This document shows, piece after piece, positions 54,988-63,509 of a DNA stretch of 64,000 nt. Source of the stretch: Gammaproteobacteria bacterium (GTDB taxonomy: Bacteria; Pseudomonadota; Gammaproteobacteria; Nevskiales; Nevskiaceae). The stretch's first letter is position 1; the number at the start of each line of letters is the position of its first letter. The stretch spans positions 186,001 through 250,000 of the forward strand of contig JAPLSB010000016.1 of assembly GCA_026398875.1 (NCBI GenBank), given 5' to 3'. Both the position numbers and the translations under genes were made by a program. The notes beneath the pieces were generated by a model that was not told where the DNA came from, made no database searches, and saw nothing but the letters and a program-made list of their open reading frames with translations.

Positions 54988-57558
54988 CTACTTGCTGACC
55001 ATGCCTTTGAGCCCGCCGCTGATCAGCAGCGCGATGTCGCCGAGCACCAGCAACGGCGCCACGCCACCGGGCGATGCGAGGTAGCGCGGTTCCCAGACCG
55101 GATCGAACTTTTCCTTGAAGTTGCGCAGGCCCTGGAAGTTGTAGAAGTGCTCGCCATGGGCGAACAGCAGGCCGCCGAAGCGGTGCCAGTTCGATGCCAG
55201 CGTGTGGTCGGCCATGCCGGACAGCGGCGCCATGCCGAGGCTGAAGCGCTGGTAACCCTCGGCCTGGAAATGGCTCAGCAGCCTGACGAACAGGAAGTCC
55301 ATCGCGCCTTTCGGTGCATCCGGCAGGTGGCGCATCAGATCGACGCTGGCTTCGACCTTGCGGCCGGTTGTCATCAGGCTGGCGAAGGCCACCGCCCGCC
55401 CGTTCTGACGGATCACGGCAACGGCTTGGCGCTGCAGGTAGACGGGATCAAAAGCGCCCAGCGAAAAGCCTTTTTCGGCCGTGTTGTGGGCGCCCAGCCA
55501 GGCATCCGAAATCGCCTGCAGCTCCGGAATCAGCGCTGCCACGGCAGCGGCTGGCGTCACGTCGAACGACAGCCCCTCGCGTTCGGCGCGGTTGTACCCG
55601 GCGCGCAGATTGGCGCGGCTGCGACCTTTCAGCGAGAAATCCGGCAGCGGAACGTAGGCTTCCTCGCCGAGCTTGAACACGTTGAGCCCGGCATCGAGGT
55701 AGATCGGCAGGCTTTGCGGCCGCACCTGGTAGAACGATGGTCGGCACGCCGAATCGCGGGCCCGTTCGATGAACGTCCAGACCAGTTCCGGCCATTCCTC
55801 GCGCGGGCCGACCGGATCGAACAGCGCCACCCACGAACGATTGCGTCGCCCGAACATGATGAAGGCGTTGCCGGACGCCGAGAACAGCAGCGGCTTGTCG
55901 CCGGTCAGCGCCAGTCCGGCATCGGCGTGATCTTGGTCGTCGATCACCGCCATCGCGCGCGTCAGCGTGTCGGTATCCGGCATCACCAGCGGCGGCAACG
56001 GCGGGCGCAGCAACTGGCGCAGTGCGAATCCCAGCGTGATCAGCGCCATCGCCATCAAGGCCCGCAGCGCACGCGGCGCGTGGCCATCGAGTTCGAACTG
56101 CCACCACAGTTCGTGGCTGTACTCCACGTCGCGGTAGGCGAACAGCAGCAGCCCGGTGAGCACTGCCAGAATGCTGGCGACCGCCGCCAGCCAGCCACCA
56201 CTGAAGCGCTGTGCGAACAGCGAGGCACGGCGTGTGAACTGGCTGCGCGACAGCGCCAGCGCGGCGACCAGCAGGCCGATGATGGTGACTTCCTGAATGC
56301 TCAGGCCGCGCGGCAGCGCGAACAGCAGGCTCAGCCCGGCCAGCGCCAGCCCCGCCCACCACGCCGCATCGAGCCGCTGCAACATGCCGCGGGCGACGAA
56401 CAGCAGCGCCAGCCCGGCGATGCTGCCCAGGAAATGCGCTGCTTCGACCAGCGGCAGCGGCACGTCGAGCGACAGCAGATCGGTCGCGGTGACCGTGGCC
56501 GGCGTGACGCCGGTGGCCAGCAGGAAGACGCCGACGATCAAGGTCTGCGCCGCCAGCAGCACCGGCGACAGGCTGACCACCGCGCGGGTCACCGGTGCAG
56601 CGGCGCCGCGGCGCAGTTCCGTGGCGATCAGCAGGGCGAGCGCCAGCAGCAGCGGCAGCACGTGGTAGGTCAGCCGGTACAGCAGCAGCGCGCCGGCGAT
56701 CCGGTCGGTCGGTACCGCACCGCCGAGGGCCACCAGCATGATTGCCTCGAACACGCCGAGGCCGCCCGGCACGTGGCTGATGATGCCGAGCACGGTGGCG
56801 ATCGCAAAAAAGCCGACAAACGCTGGAAAGGCAATCGAGCCGCCCGGCAGCAGGCTCCACAGCACCGTCGCCGAGGCCACGATGTCGACCGCCGACACCA
56901 CCAGCTGCTCGACCGCCAGCGGCCCGGTCGGCAGACGCAGGACCAGGCCCTCACGCCATTTCAGCGTCCGGCCCCGGAAGCACTGCCAGATCAGCAGCGC
57001 AGTGGCCAGCACGGTGATCGCCGCCACTGCCTGCAGCACCAGCACCGGCAGATGAGCGATCGGCGCAACGGCTTCGGCGCCCCACAGCAGCGCCACGGCG
57101 CCGACTGCGGTGATGCCGATGCCGAAGGCGCCGGCATTGAAGGCAATCGCCCGCGAGATCGCGCCGGCTTCGACGCCAGCGGCACCGTACATGCGCATGC
57201 GCACCGCGCCGCCGGTCAGCACGCCCAGCCCCACGGTATTGGCCAATGCGTAGGCGATGAACGCAGTGCGGGCGACGATCCGGTACGGCACCACGGCGCC
57301 AACGAAGCGCAGCGAGGCATGGTCATAGCCGGTCAACGCGGCATAGCTGACGGCCGTGGCCGCCAGCGCCAGGGCGATCGCGGACGGGCGGGTGTCGCTG
57401 ACCGCCGCCACCAGCTCGGCATAGCTCAGCTCGGCCATCAGGCCGTGCAGCGCCTCGTACATCAGGCTGACGACGAACAGCACGAAGCCGGTCACCAGCC
57501 ACGGCTGCCAGCGCCGCAGTGCGGCCATCAGCCAGGCCTTGCGTTCGCTGCTGATCAC
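54988..57558 (-). CDS. mprF: Phosphatidylglycerol lysyltransferase (MprF-type)
   Basis: 856 aa. N-terminal multi-pass flippase-like domain (SYAALTGYDHASLRFVGAVV, TGGAVRMRMYGAAGVE, ISHVPGGLGVFEAIMLVALGG) and a C-terminal cytoplasmic DUF2156 aminoacyl-transferase domain (SASGNAFIMFGRRNRSWVALFDPVG cut, YQVRPQSLPIYLDAGLNVFKLGEEAYVPL cut, FRQNGRAVAFASLM-like and GAMDFLFVRLLSHFQAEGYQRFSLGMAPLSG cut). MprF moves an amino acid from its tRNA to phosphatidylglycerol and flips the lipid, which protects against cationic peptides. Lys is the default substrate; Ala is possible. GTG start; 35 bp after metB. Confidence 0.9.
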   Translation of the reverse strand: MISSERKAWLMAALRRWQPWLVTGFVLFVVSLMYEALHGLMAELSYAELVAAVSDTRPSAIALALAATAVSYAALTGYDHASLRFVGAVVPYRIVARTAFIAYALANTVGLGVLTGGAVRMRMYGAAGVEAGAISRAIAFNAGAFGIGITAVGAVALLWGAEAVAPIAHLPVLVLQAVAAITVLATALLIWQCFRGRTLKWREGLVLRLPTGPLAVEQLVVSAVDIVASATVLWSLLPGGSIAFPAFVGFFAIATVLGIISHVPGGLGVFEAIMLVALGGAVPTDRIAGALLLYRLTYHVLPLLLALALLIATELRRGAAAPVTRAVVSLSPVLLAAQTLIVGVFLLATGVTPATVTATDLLSLDVPLPLVEAAHFLGSIAGLALLFVARGMLQRLDAAWWAGLALAGLSLLFALPRGLSIQEVTIIGLLVAALALSRSQFTRRASLFAQRFSGGWLAAVASILAVLTGLLLFAYRDVEYSHELWWQFELDGHAPRALRALMAMALITLGFALRQLLRPPLPPLVMPDTDTLTRAMAVIDDQDHADAGLALTGDKPLLFSASGNAFIMFGRRNRSWVALFDPVGPREEWPELVWTFIERARDSACRPSFYQVRPQSLPIYLDAGLNVFKLGEEAYVPLPDFSLKGRSRANLRAGYNRAEREGLSFDVTPAAAVAALIPELQAISDAWLGAHNTAEKGFSLGAFDPVYLQRQAVAVIRQNGRAVAFASLMTTGRKVEASVDLMRHLPDAPKGAMDFLFVRLLSHFQAEGYQRFSLGMAPLSGMADHTLASNWHRFGGLLFAHGEHFYNFQGLRNFKEKFDPVWEPRYLASPGGVAPLLVLGDIALLISGGLKGMVSK

Positions 57559-57593
57559 GCGCGCTGTGTTCCGATCGTGCCCGGCATCGGGGG

Positions 57594-58721
57594 TCAGCTG
57601 CGCAGGGCCTGGCCGAGATCGGCGATCAGGTCGTCGGCGTGCTCGAGACCGACCGACATCCGAAGCAGATTCTGCGGTGTCGTCGTATGCGGCCCCTCGA
57701 CCGAGGCGCGATGCTCGATCAGGCTTTCGATCCCGCCTAGGCTGGTCGCGCGCGTGAACACCGCGACCTTGCCGGCGACTGCCAGCGCGGCCTCACGGCC
57801 GCCGCGCACCTGGAACGACAGCATCGCCCCGAAGCCGCCGGGCATCTGCCGGCGTGCCAGCGCATGGCCGGCATGGCTCGGCAGCCCGGGGTAGTGCACG
57901 ACTTCGACTGCCGGATGCGCAGCGAGGTACTCGGCGATGGCCTGCGCATTGGCGGTCTGCGCGCGCACGCGCAGCGGCAATGTGGCGATCGAACGCTGCA
58001 GCAGCCAGCAGTCGAACGGCGAGGGTACGCTGCCGCCCTTGGTCTGCAGGTCGCGAATCCGGGTGAACAGCGCGCTGCCCGCGTCGCGGGCGATTACCGC
58101 GCCGCCGAGTACATCACTGTGGCCGCCGAGGTACTTGGTGGTCGAATGCATCACCAGATCGGCGCCGAGCTGCAGCGGCTGCTGGATGACCGGTGTCGCG
58201 AATGTCGAGTCGACCACCAGCGCGGCACCGGCTGACCGGGCGATGGCCGCCAGCCCGGCGATGTCGCTGACCTTGAGCAGCGGGTTCGACGGCGTTTCCG
58301 CCCAGATCATCCGGGTGGCGGAGGTCACGGCGGCGGCCACGGCGCCGAGATCGGTCAGATCAACGAGGCTGTGCGTCAGCCCCCAGCGCGACAGCAGCTC
58401 GCGCAACTGCGTCCGGGTGCCGTGATAGACGTCGTCCGGGGCAATCACGTGATCGCCAGGCGACAGCGCCTGGAAGACCGCCAGCGACGCCGCCGAGCCG
58501 GACGAGAACGCCGCTGCGGCGGCGCCCTGTTCGAGCGCGGCCAGCAGTGTTTCCAGCGCTGCGCGGCCCGGATTGCTCGAGCGCGAGTAGATGTGCCCGT
58601 GCGGGTAGTCGCCGTGCGCATCGCGAGCGAAGGTCGTCGACAGGATCGGCGACGGCGCGACGGCACCGGTTGCGGTGTCGATGGCGCGGCCGACATGGAT
58701 GGCAAGCGTTTCGAGCTTCAT
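57594..58721 (-). CDS. metB: Cystathionine gamma-synthase-type PLP enzyme
   Basis: 375 aa from ATG 58721 (MKLETLAIHVG). Cys/Met-metabolism PLP family, fold type I: YSRSSNPGRAALETLLAALE, FSSGSAASLAVFQAL, DDVYHGT, AETPSNPLLKVSDI, the cofactor Asp171 in VDSTFATP and Lys196 in MHSTTKYLGGHSD, and a C-terminal LGGIESLIEHRAS block. Joins O-succinyl- or O-acetylhomoserine to cysteine in methionine synthesis. MetB, MetC and MGL enzymes are hard to tell apart by eye; the MetB-like spacing makes that most likely. Confidence 0.82.
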   Translation of the reverse strand: MKLETLAIHVGRAIDTATGAVAPSPILSTTFARDAHGDYPHGHIYSRSSNPGRAALETLLAALEQGAAAAAFSSGSAASLAVFQALSPGDHVIAPDDVYHGTRTQLRELLSRWGLTHSLVDLTDLGAVAAAVTSATRMIWAETPSNPLLKVSDIAGLAAIARSAGAALVVDSTFATPVIQQPLQLGADLVMHSTTKYLGGHSDVLGGAVIARDAGSALFTRIRDLQTKGGSVPSPFDCWLLQRSIATLPLRVRAQTANAQAIAEYLAAHPAVEVVHYPGLPSHAGHALARRQMPGGFGAMLSFQVRGGREAALAVAGKVAVFTRATSLGGIESLIEHRASVEGPHTTTPQNLLRMSVGLEHADDLIADLGQALRS

Positions 58722-58752
58722 TCGGACTGCAGACGTATTCGGGAACGGGAGC

Positions 58753-59220
58753 TTACAGCGTGCCGAAGGCAATTCCGGCAGCGAGCAGCGCGCCGCGCTC
58801 GCCGGCGGCTTCGATCGCAGCGGTATCGGGCTCGCCCTTCACGATCAGTGGCTCGGCAACGCGCTTCCAGCGATAGCCGGTGGCGATCCGTTCCAGCGCC
58901 CGTACCGCACCGCTGCCATCGTTGCCGGCGCTGACCAGCATCAGGTACGGCAGCCCATCGACCTTGCCTTCGGCCGGGTAGTAGGTCCGGTCGAGAAAAT
59001 CCTTCACGGCGCCGGACAGATAGCCGAAGTTTTCCGGCGTGGCGATGATCAGCCCATCGGCCGCCAGCAGATCGTCGATGCCGGCATCGAGGGCGCGTCG
59101 AGAAACCACGTCAACGGTATCGGCGAAGTCCGCAGCACCTGCGCAGGCCGCATCAACCAGCCGGGCGGTTCGTCCGGTCTGCGTGCTCCAGACGATCAGC
59201 AGCTGACGCCGGCCTTCCAT
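58753..59220 (-). CDS. Flavodoxin / NADPH-dependent FMN reductase-like protein
   Basis: 155 aa from ATG 59220. VWSTQTGRTARLVDAAC is an FMN phosphate loop; ADGLIIATPENFGYLSGAVKDFLDRTYYP is the flavin-binding segment (cut here), and LMLVSAGNDGSGAVRALERI follows. Flavodoxin-fold flavoprotein, probably an oxidoreductase; partner unknown. It starts 2 bp after hslR stops and is part of a tight - strand run MFS-82 aa-hslR-flavodoxin. Confidence 0.82.
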   Translation of the reverse strand: MEGRRQLLIVWSTQTGRTARLVDAACAGAADFADTVDVVSRRALDAGIDDLLAADGLIIATPENFGYLSGAVKDFLDRTYYPAEGKVDGLPYLMLVSAGNDGSGAVRALERIATGYRWKRVAEPLIVKGEPDTAAIEAAGERGALLAAGIAFGTL

Positions 59221-59222
59221 GA

Positions 59223-59675
59223 TCAGCGCAGGCTGCGCTTGAACCGGTGGATCAGCCGCCGCTGGAGCTTCGATGGCCGGTCGCTGCTGATGTCGTCGGC
59301 CGCAGCCCGTGCTTCGGCCTCGCGGGCACGGCGCGCCTGGCTGGCTTCGGTTTCCGCGTACAGCAGACGGGCGAACGGTGCGGCAAGCCGCTGGTCGGAG
59401 CGTTCGAGCACGGTGACCTGCATGTCGTCGAAGCCGCGCTTGATGCTGATCTCGGCGTTCAGCGCCACTTCCTTGGCGACCTTGGTGCGCTGGCCGTCGT
59501 AGCGGACATGGCCGGCCTCGATCGCATCCTTGGCCAGGTTGCGGGTCTTGTAGAAGCGCGCCGCCCACAGCCACTTGTCGAGGCGCACCGATTCGACCGG
59601 CTTCGGATGGCGCGGCGGCGGATCGCCGCCATCGTCGCCGTCGAGGTCGTCGTCATCATCGTCGTCGTCGATCAC
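59223..59675 (-). CDS. hslR: Heat shock protein 15-like S4-domain RNA-binding protein
   Basis: 150 aa. S4 domain with VRLDKWLWAARFYKTRNLAK and AIEAGHVRYDGQRTK (about residues 30-68), followed by a basic C-terminal helix, as in Hsp15, which binds free 50S subunits carrying a nascent chain after heat shock. Odd N-terminus: a run of eight Asp (DDDDDDDD) then LDGDDGGDPPP, encoded by GAT/GAC repeats. GTG start one base after the preceding 82-aa gene. hslO, its E. coli neighbour, is absent. Confidence 0.9.
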   Translation of the reverse strand: MIDDDDDDDDLDGDDGGDPPPRHPKPVESVRLDKWLWAARFYKTRNLAKDAIEAGHVRYDGQRTKVAKEVALNAEISIKRGFDDMQVTVLERSDQRLAAPFARLLYAETEASQARRAREAEARAAADDISSDRPSKLQRRLIHRFKRSLR

Positions 59676-59676
59676 A

Positions 59677-59925
59677 TCAATCTCCAGTCGGGCGCCGGCA
59701 CACCGGCCCGGCCACCACCGGCAGGCCGATCGCGAAGCGCAGGCGGCGCAGCGCCAGCTGGGTGGCTTCGCGCGGCGCGCCGTAGTCGTTGACGAAGCTC
59801 AGCAGCGCATCGACATCAATCGGATCGCGGCGGGCGATCACGCAGGCGGCGTCGAGGGCGGCCGTATCGCCATCGTCCAGCCAGGCTTCGAGATGCGCGT
59901 GCAGCGCAGCCAGATCGACCGCCAT
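59677..59925 (-). CDS. Small hypothetical protein in the MFS-hslR operon
   Basis: 82 aa, MAVDLAALHAHLEAWLDDGD...; acidic helical first half, DPIDVDALLSFVNDYGAPREATQLALRRLRF in the middle (cut), and a Pro/Val/Gly-rich end with CRRPTGD. No signal or membrane segment. I do not recognise it. The ATG shares its first base with the MFS stop codon and the gene ends one base before hslR, so it is translated from a coupled message; codon use is like its neighbours. Real gene likely, function unknown. Confidence 0.7.
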   Translation of the reverse strand: MAVDLAALHAHLEAWLDDGDTAALDAACVIARRDPIDVDALLSFVNDYGAPREATQLALRRLRFAIGLPVVAGPVCRRPTGD

Positions 59926-61175
59926 CACTGCGGTGCCGGCACCGGGGCGGGATCGCGGGTCTGGCGCCAGACCGCGATCAGTGCCGCAAAGGTCAGACTC
60001 GCCGCGAGCAGGAACGGCGCGCCGGGCAGATGCAGCGCGCTGCCACGGCCGATGAAGAACGCGAAGCTGCCGGTGAACAGCGCCGGCGCCACCATGCCGG
60101 CAATGCCGACGATGCTGGTGTTGGCGCCCTGCAGACGGCCTTGTTCGGTTGGCGCCACGCGCTGCGTCATCAGACTTTGCAGGCCCGGATTGAACAGGCC
60201 CATCAGCGCGAAGATCGGCATGCCGGCCCAGAACCATGGTGCCGTTGGCGCCAGCGCCATCCACAGGAAGCCGACCGTGCCGCAGGACAGGCCGCTGTAC
60301 ATCGAGATCCGTTCACCGAAGCGCTTGACGAAGCGGCGGACCAGCCCGCCTTCGACGGCAATGTTCAGCACGCCGGTGAAGGTCAGCGTCAGGCCGGTGG
60401 TTTCGGCGTTCCAGCCATAGCGATAGCCGGTGTACAGCACGAACACGCTGGGCAGCACATAGCGCGCCAGCTGGAACAGCAGGTTGACGAAGGCGAGCCC
60501 GGTCAGCCCCGGATAGGCGCGCAGCAGTTGCAGTGCGCCGACCGGATTGGCGCGCTGCCACGAGAACGCGCTGCGCTTTTCCGGCGGCAGCGATTCCGGC
60601 AGCACCAGCAGGCCGTACAGCGCGCTGACCAGCGCAAGGCCGGCAGCCGCCCAGAACGGCAAGCGCGGATCGATCCCGCCGAGCAGGCCGCCCAGCGCCG
60701 GGCCGACCACGAAGCCGAGCCCGAAGGCGGCACCGAGCATCCCGAAACCGGCGGCACGCTTGTCCGGCGGGGTGATGTCGGCGACATAAGCCGCCGACAC
60801 CGAAAAGCTCGACGCCGTGATCCCGGACAGGATGCGGCCGACCAGCAGCCAGCCGACCGTCGGCGCCAGTGCCATCACGACGTAATCAAGGCCGAGGCCG
60901 AAGCAGGAAATCAGGATCACCGGCCGCCGGCCCCAGCGGTCGGACAGCGCGCCGAGCAGCGGCGAAAACAGGAACTGCATCAGCGCCCAGGCGGTTGCGA
61001 ACACGCCGTAGGTTTCGGCGGCATAGGCGGTATCGCCACCGCGGAATTCTGCGATCAGCCTGGGCAGCACCGGAATGATCAGACCGAACGCGAGCACGTC
61101 GATCACCACGGTGATGAAGATGAAGATCAGCGCGGCACGCCGAGGCGCGCGCGCCGCAGGCGGCGCGTCGGTCAT
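59925..61175 (-). CDS. MFS transporter, TCR/Tet family
   Basis: 416 aa, 12 predicted membrane helices. LIFIFITVVIDVLAFGLIIP at the start, the MFS motif A GALSDRWGRRPVIL after helix 2, motif C-like GFVVGPALGGLLGG in helix 5, and FNPGLQSLMTQRV in the second half. This is the tetracycline-resistance-like (TCR/Tet) group of drug:H+ antiporters. Chromosomal members export varied compounds; there is no tetR-type gene beside it, so tetracycline resistance should not be assumed. Confidence 0.87.
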   Translation of the reverse strand: MTDAPPAARAPRRAALIFIFITVVIDVLAFGLIIPVLPRLIAEFRGGDTAYAAETYGVFATAWALMQFLFSPLLGALSDRWGRRPVILISCFGLGLDYVVMALAPTVGWLLVGRILSGITASSFSVSAAYVADITPPDKRAAGFGMLGAAFGLGFVVGPALGGLLGGIDPRLPFWAAAGLALVSALYGLLVLPESLPPEKRSAFSWQRANPVGALQLLRAYPGLTGLAFVNLLFQLARYVLPSVFVLYTGYRYGWNAETTGLTLTFTGVLNIAVEGGLVRRFVKRFGERISMYSGLSCGTVGFLWMALAPTAPWFWAGMPIFALMGLFNPGLQSLMTQRVAPTEQGRLQGANTSIVGIAGMVAPALFTGSFAFFIGRGSALHLPGAPFLLAASLTFAALIAVWRQTRDPAPVPAPQ

Positions 61176-61211
61176 CGGCGATTCGGCTTCGGGGACGGCG
61201 ACGGCACCGGG

Positions 61212-62540
61212 TCAGGTGGTGGCGTAGATCTGATGGCTGTGATGGGACTTCGGCTCCCAGAGCTGGATGCCGGCCTCGATTTCGGTGGCACGAATCAGTG
61301 TATCGCCGCCGCGCAAGGTTGCGGTGTCGACGAACGCCGATTCCAGCACGCGCACCAGCCCGCGAATATTGCCGTGCCAGCGACAGTCGCGGACCACGCC
61401 CCAGGCTTCGCTGGACAGGCCGGTCGGCGCCACCCAGTTGGTGCAGCGGCCGACCATCTTGGCCAGCGCCGTTGCAACCACGGCGATCATGTCTTCCTCG
61501 CGCTTCGACAGCTCCGGCACCTGTAAGGTCGAAGCGCCGAGACGCGTGAACTGGTCGAGGTTTACCGAGTTCATCAGGTGCGTCCACGAACGGTTGGTCG
61601 CGTACAGCACCGCGCATTCCAGCGGCTGCTTGGCCGAGGCGCCATACGGCAGGTACTGGCCGTTGTCGAGCGCTTCCATCAGCACTTCCATCACCGCGCC
61701 ATTGATCTCGTGGCTTTCGTCGAGGAAACAGACACCGTCACGGGCGTGCTGGAAGGCGCCGGTGCGGGCGCCGGCACCCGGAAATGCGCCGGACACATGG
61801 CCGCACAGCAGCGACTTGATCGCCGCCTTGTCGCCAACGCTCTCTGCGGCCAGATTGACCGACACGAACTTTCCCTTGGCGCGCTGCAGGTAGTAGTAGT
61901 ACGCCAGCGTGGTCTTGCCGGAGCCCGGGCCACCGAGCAGACAGGCGCGCGAAATGCCGTTGCCGGCAAAGCCGCGAATGCGCGCGACGAGCGCGTGCAG
62001 CTCGGGGCTGAACACGAAGAAGTTCTTGAACGTCGTGTTGTCGACTTCGGTGGTCGCCGGCATCCGGATCACGTTGTCCTCGGCCACTGGCTTCAGACGG
62101 CTGCCGAGCTGGCGCGCGACGCCACTGATGTCTGAAGCAATCATCAGCCGACAGCCCTGCAGCCGGCCGGCGGCAGCGCGCTTGTCGAGCCACTGGCCGA
62201 GCGCCACCAGCTGTGTCGGATTGACCGCGATGATCAGCACCGTGCCGAAGCCGGCAGTGCGTGCCGCGATCACCTTGTCGGCCAGCGGGTCGAGTTCCAG
62301 CGGATTGTTGAACAGGCTCAGCACATAGGCGCTGGTGATCCCTGCGGCGATCGAAGGATCGATCACGGACACCACGGCGCTGCGCTGGCCGGTCGGCAGC
62401 TGCAGGGCTTCGGCAGTCAGCTCCTCACGGTCACGGAGCATCGCCTCCGCGGCCACCACCAGCAGGTCCGCCGCGTGATCGCTTGACGCGCTGGAGATTT
62501 CCGGCGTTTTTCTCTCTGCCTTCTTGCCCGTGCCAAACAT
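61212..62540 (-). CDS. AAA+ ATPase resembling sigma54 activators but without DNA-binding domain
   Basis: 442 aa from ATG 62540. Residues 1-160: unrecognised N-terminal domain. Residues about 175-420: AAA+ core of the NtrC type, with Walker A GGPGSGKT (203-210), GAFPGA at 251-256 in the place of the sigma54-contacting GAFTGA loop, Walker B VCFLDES (270-276), ATNRSW sensor I region, and WHGNIRGLVRVLE as sensor II-like block (compare WPGNVRELENV). There is no Fis-type helix-turn-helix at the C-terminus, which ends HSHQIYATT. So it looks like a bacterial enhancer-binding-protein ATPase turned to another use, or acting without DNA binding. 36 bp upstream of the MFS gene; divergent from the truncated haemoglobin. 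Confidence 0.75.
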   Translation of the reverse strand: MFGTGKKAERKTPEISSASSDHAADLLVVAAEAMLRDREELTAEALQLPTGQRSAVVSVIDPSIAAGITSAYVLSLFNNPLELDPLADKVIAARTAGFGTVLIIAVNPTQLVALGQWLDKRAAAGRLQGCRLMIASDISGVARQLGSRLKPVAEDNVIRMPATTEVDNTTFKNFFVFSPELHALVARIRGFAGNGISRACLLGGPGSGKTTLAYYYYLQRAKGKFVSVNLAAESVGDKAAIKSLLCGHVSGAFPGAGARTGAFQHARDGVCFLDESHEINGAVMEVLMEALDNGQYLPYGASAKQPLECAVLYATNRSWTHLMNSVNLDQFTRLGASTLQVPELSKREEDMIAVVATALAKMVGRCTNWVAPTGLSSEAWGVVRDCRWHGNIRGLVRVLESAFVDTATLRGGDTLIRATEIEAGIQLWEPKSHHSHQIYATT

Positions 62541-62706
62541 GTTCTGCACTCCGTTGGATGCTGTCGTGTCGGGGCGAACGCTACGCACTCCAGCCCGATT
62601 CGCGTCGCTGCAACCGATGGAACATCGGCGCCTGCTGACCAGTGGCATGCGCTGCCGGCGCTGCTCGCCTCGTATGATTGCAGCCCGCATGGCTGCCGAC
62701 AAACCG

Positions 62707-63102
62707 ATGACCGAGACCCGCACCCCGAGCCTGTTCGAAACCCTGGGCGGCGAACCGGGGATCCGGCGGCTGGTCGACGATTTCTACGACGTGATGGACG
62801 ACGCGGCATTCGCCGATGGCGTCCGCGCCTTGCATCCGCCGGCACTCGATGGTTCACGCGACAAGTTCTTCTGGTTCCTGTGCGGCTGGAGCGGCGGCCC
62901 GAACCACTACATCGAACGCTTCGGTCACCCGCGACTGCGGGCGCGGCATCTGCCGTATCCGATTGCGACCGCAGAGCGCGACCAGTGGCTGGCTTGCATG
63001 CAGCAGGCACTGGCCCGGCAGCCATGGCCGGAGGCGGTCAAGGAATCGCTGCTGCGCTCGTTTTTCGAAACGGCAGACTGGATGCGCAACCGGCCCGACT
63101 GA
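62707..63102 (+). CDS. Group II truncated haemoglobin
   Basis: 131 aa from ATG 62707 (ATG 62689 and 62674 are alternatives; none has a clear ribosome site). SLFETLGGEPGIRRLVDDFY at the start with B10-type Tyr27, FFWFLCGWSGGPNHYIERFG, the proximal His81 in RARHLPYPI and the G8 Trp94 in RDQWLACM mark the TrHbO/TrHbII group. Binds oxygen or NO; roles in redox or nitrosative stress are known for relatives. Single gene, divergent from the AAA+ ATPase. Confidence 0.9.
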   Translation: MTETRTPSLFETLGGEPGIRRLVDDFYDVMDDAAFADGVRALHPPALDGSRDKFFWFLCGWSGGPNHYIERFGHPRLRARHLPYPIATAERDQWLACMQQALARQPWPEAVKESLLRSFFETADWMRNRPD

Positions 63103-63111
63103 GCCGGCGCT

Positions 63112-63393
63112 TCAGGCAGCCGTTCGGGCCGGCTTCAGCCACCACCAGAGCAGAGCCAGGATCAGCAGCAGCGGCACCAGCGCCGGCAGCAGCACCAGCC
63201 CGAACAGCGGCAACAGGATCAGCCCGACGACCGCTGCGACCGGGATCAGCAGCGCCAGCAGCAGCAAGCTGCCGACCACGCTCAGCAGGCCGCACAGCAG
63301 CCAGCCGATCAGGCTGAACACGGCGCCGATGACGACGACCAGCAGCCAACCGGCCAGCATCAGCAGCAGGATCACCAGCAGGGCTTCGATCAT
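63112..63393 (-). CDS. Small, very hydrophobic membrane protein
   Basis: 93 aa from ATG 63393 (GTG 63402 possible). Nearly all Leu/Val/Ile/Ala with three or so membrane spans: ALLVILLLMLAGWLLVVVIG, GLLSVVGSLLLLALLIPVAA, LPALVPLLLILALLWWWL, ending in KPARTAA. Convergent with the haemoglobin gene, 9 bp apart. Function unknown; a false gene cannot be excluded because Leu-rich frames arise opposite GC-rich DNA. Confidence 0.55.
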   Translation of the reverse strand: MIEALLVILLLMLAGWLLVVVIGAVFSLIGWLLCGLLSVVGSLLLLALLIPVAAVVGLILLPLFGLVLLPALVPLLLILALLWWWLKPARTAA

Positions 63394-63509
63394 CGGCAGC
63401 ACGTCCGGAAAGGGCCGCGATCAGATGCAGCGAGGCGCGCTTCCGGATGCACGATTGGTCATCGGCCTGCCGTCCAGCCGCTCTGGCCGCCGCACGGACC
63501 GTCCACGCC

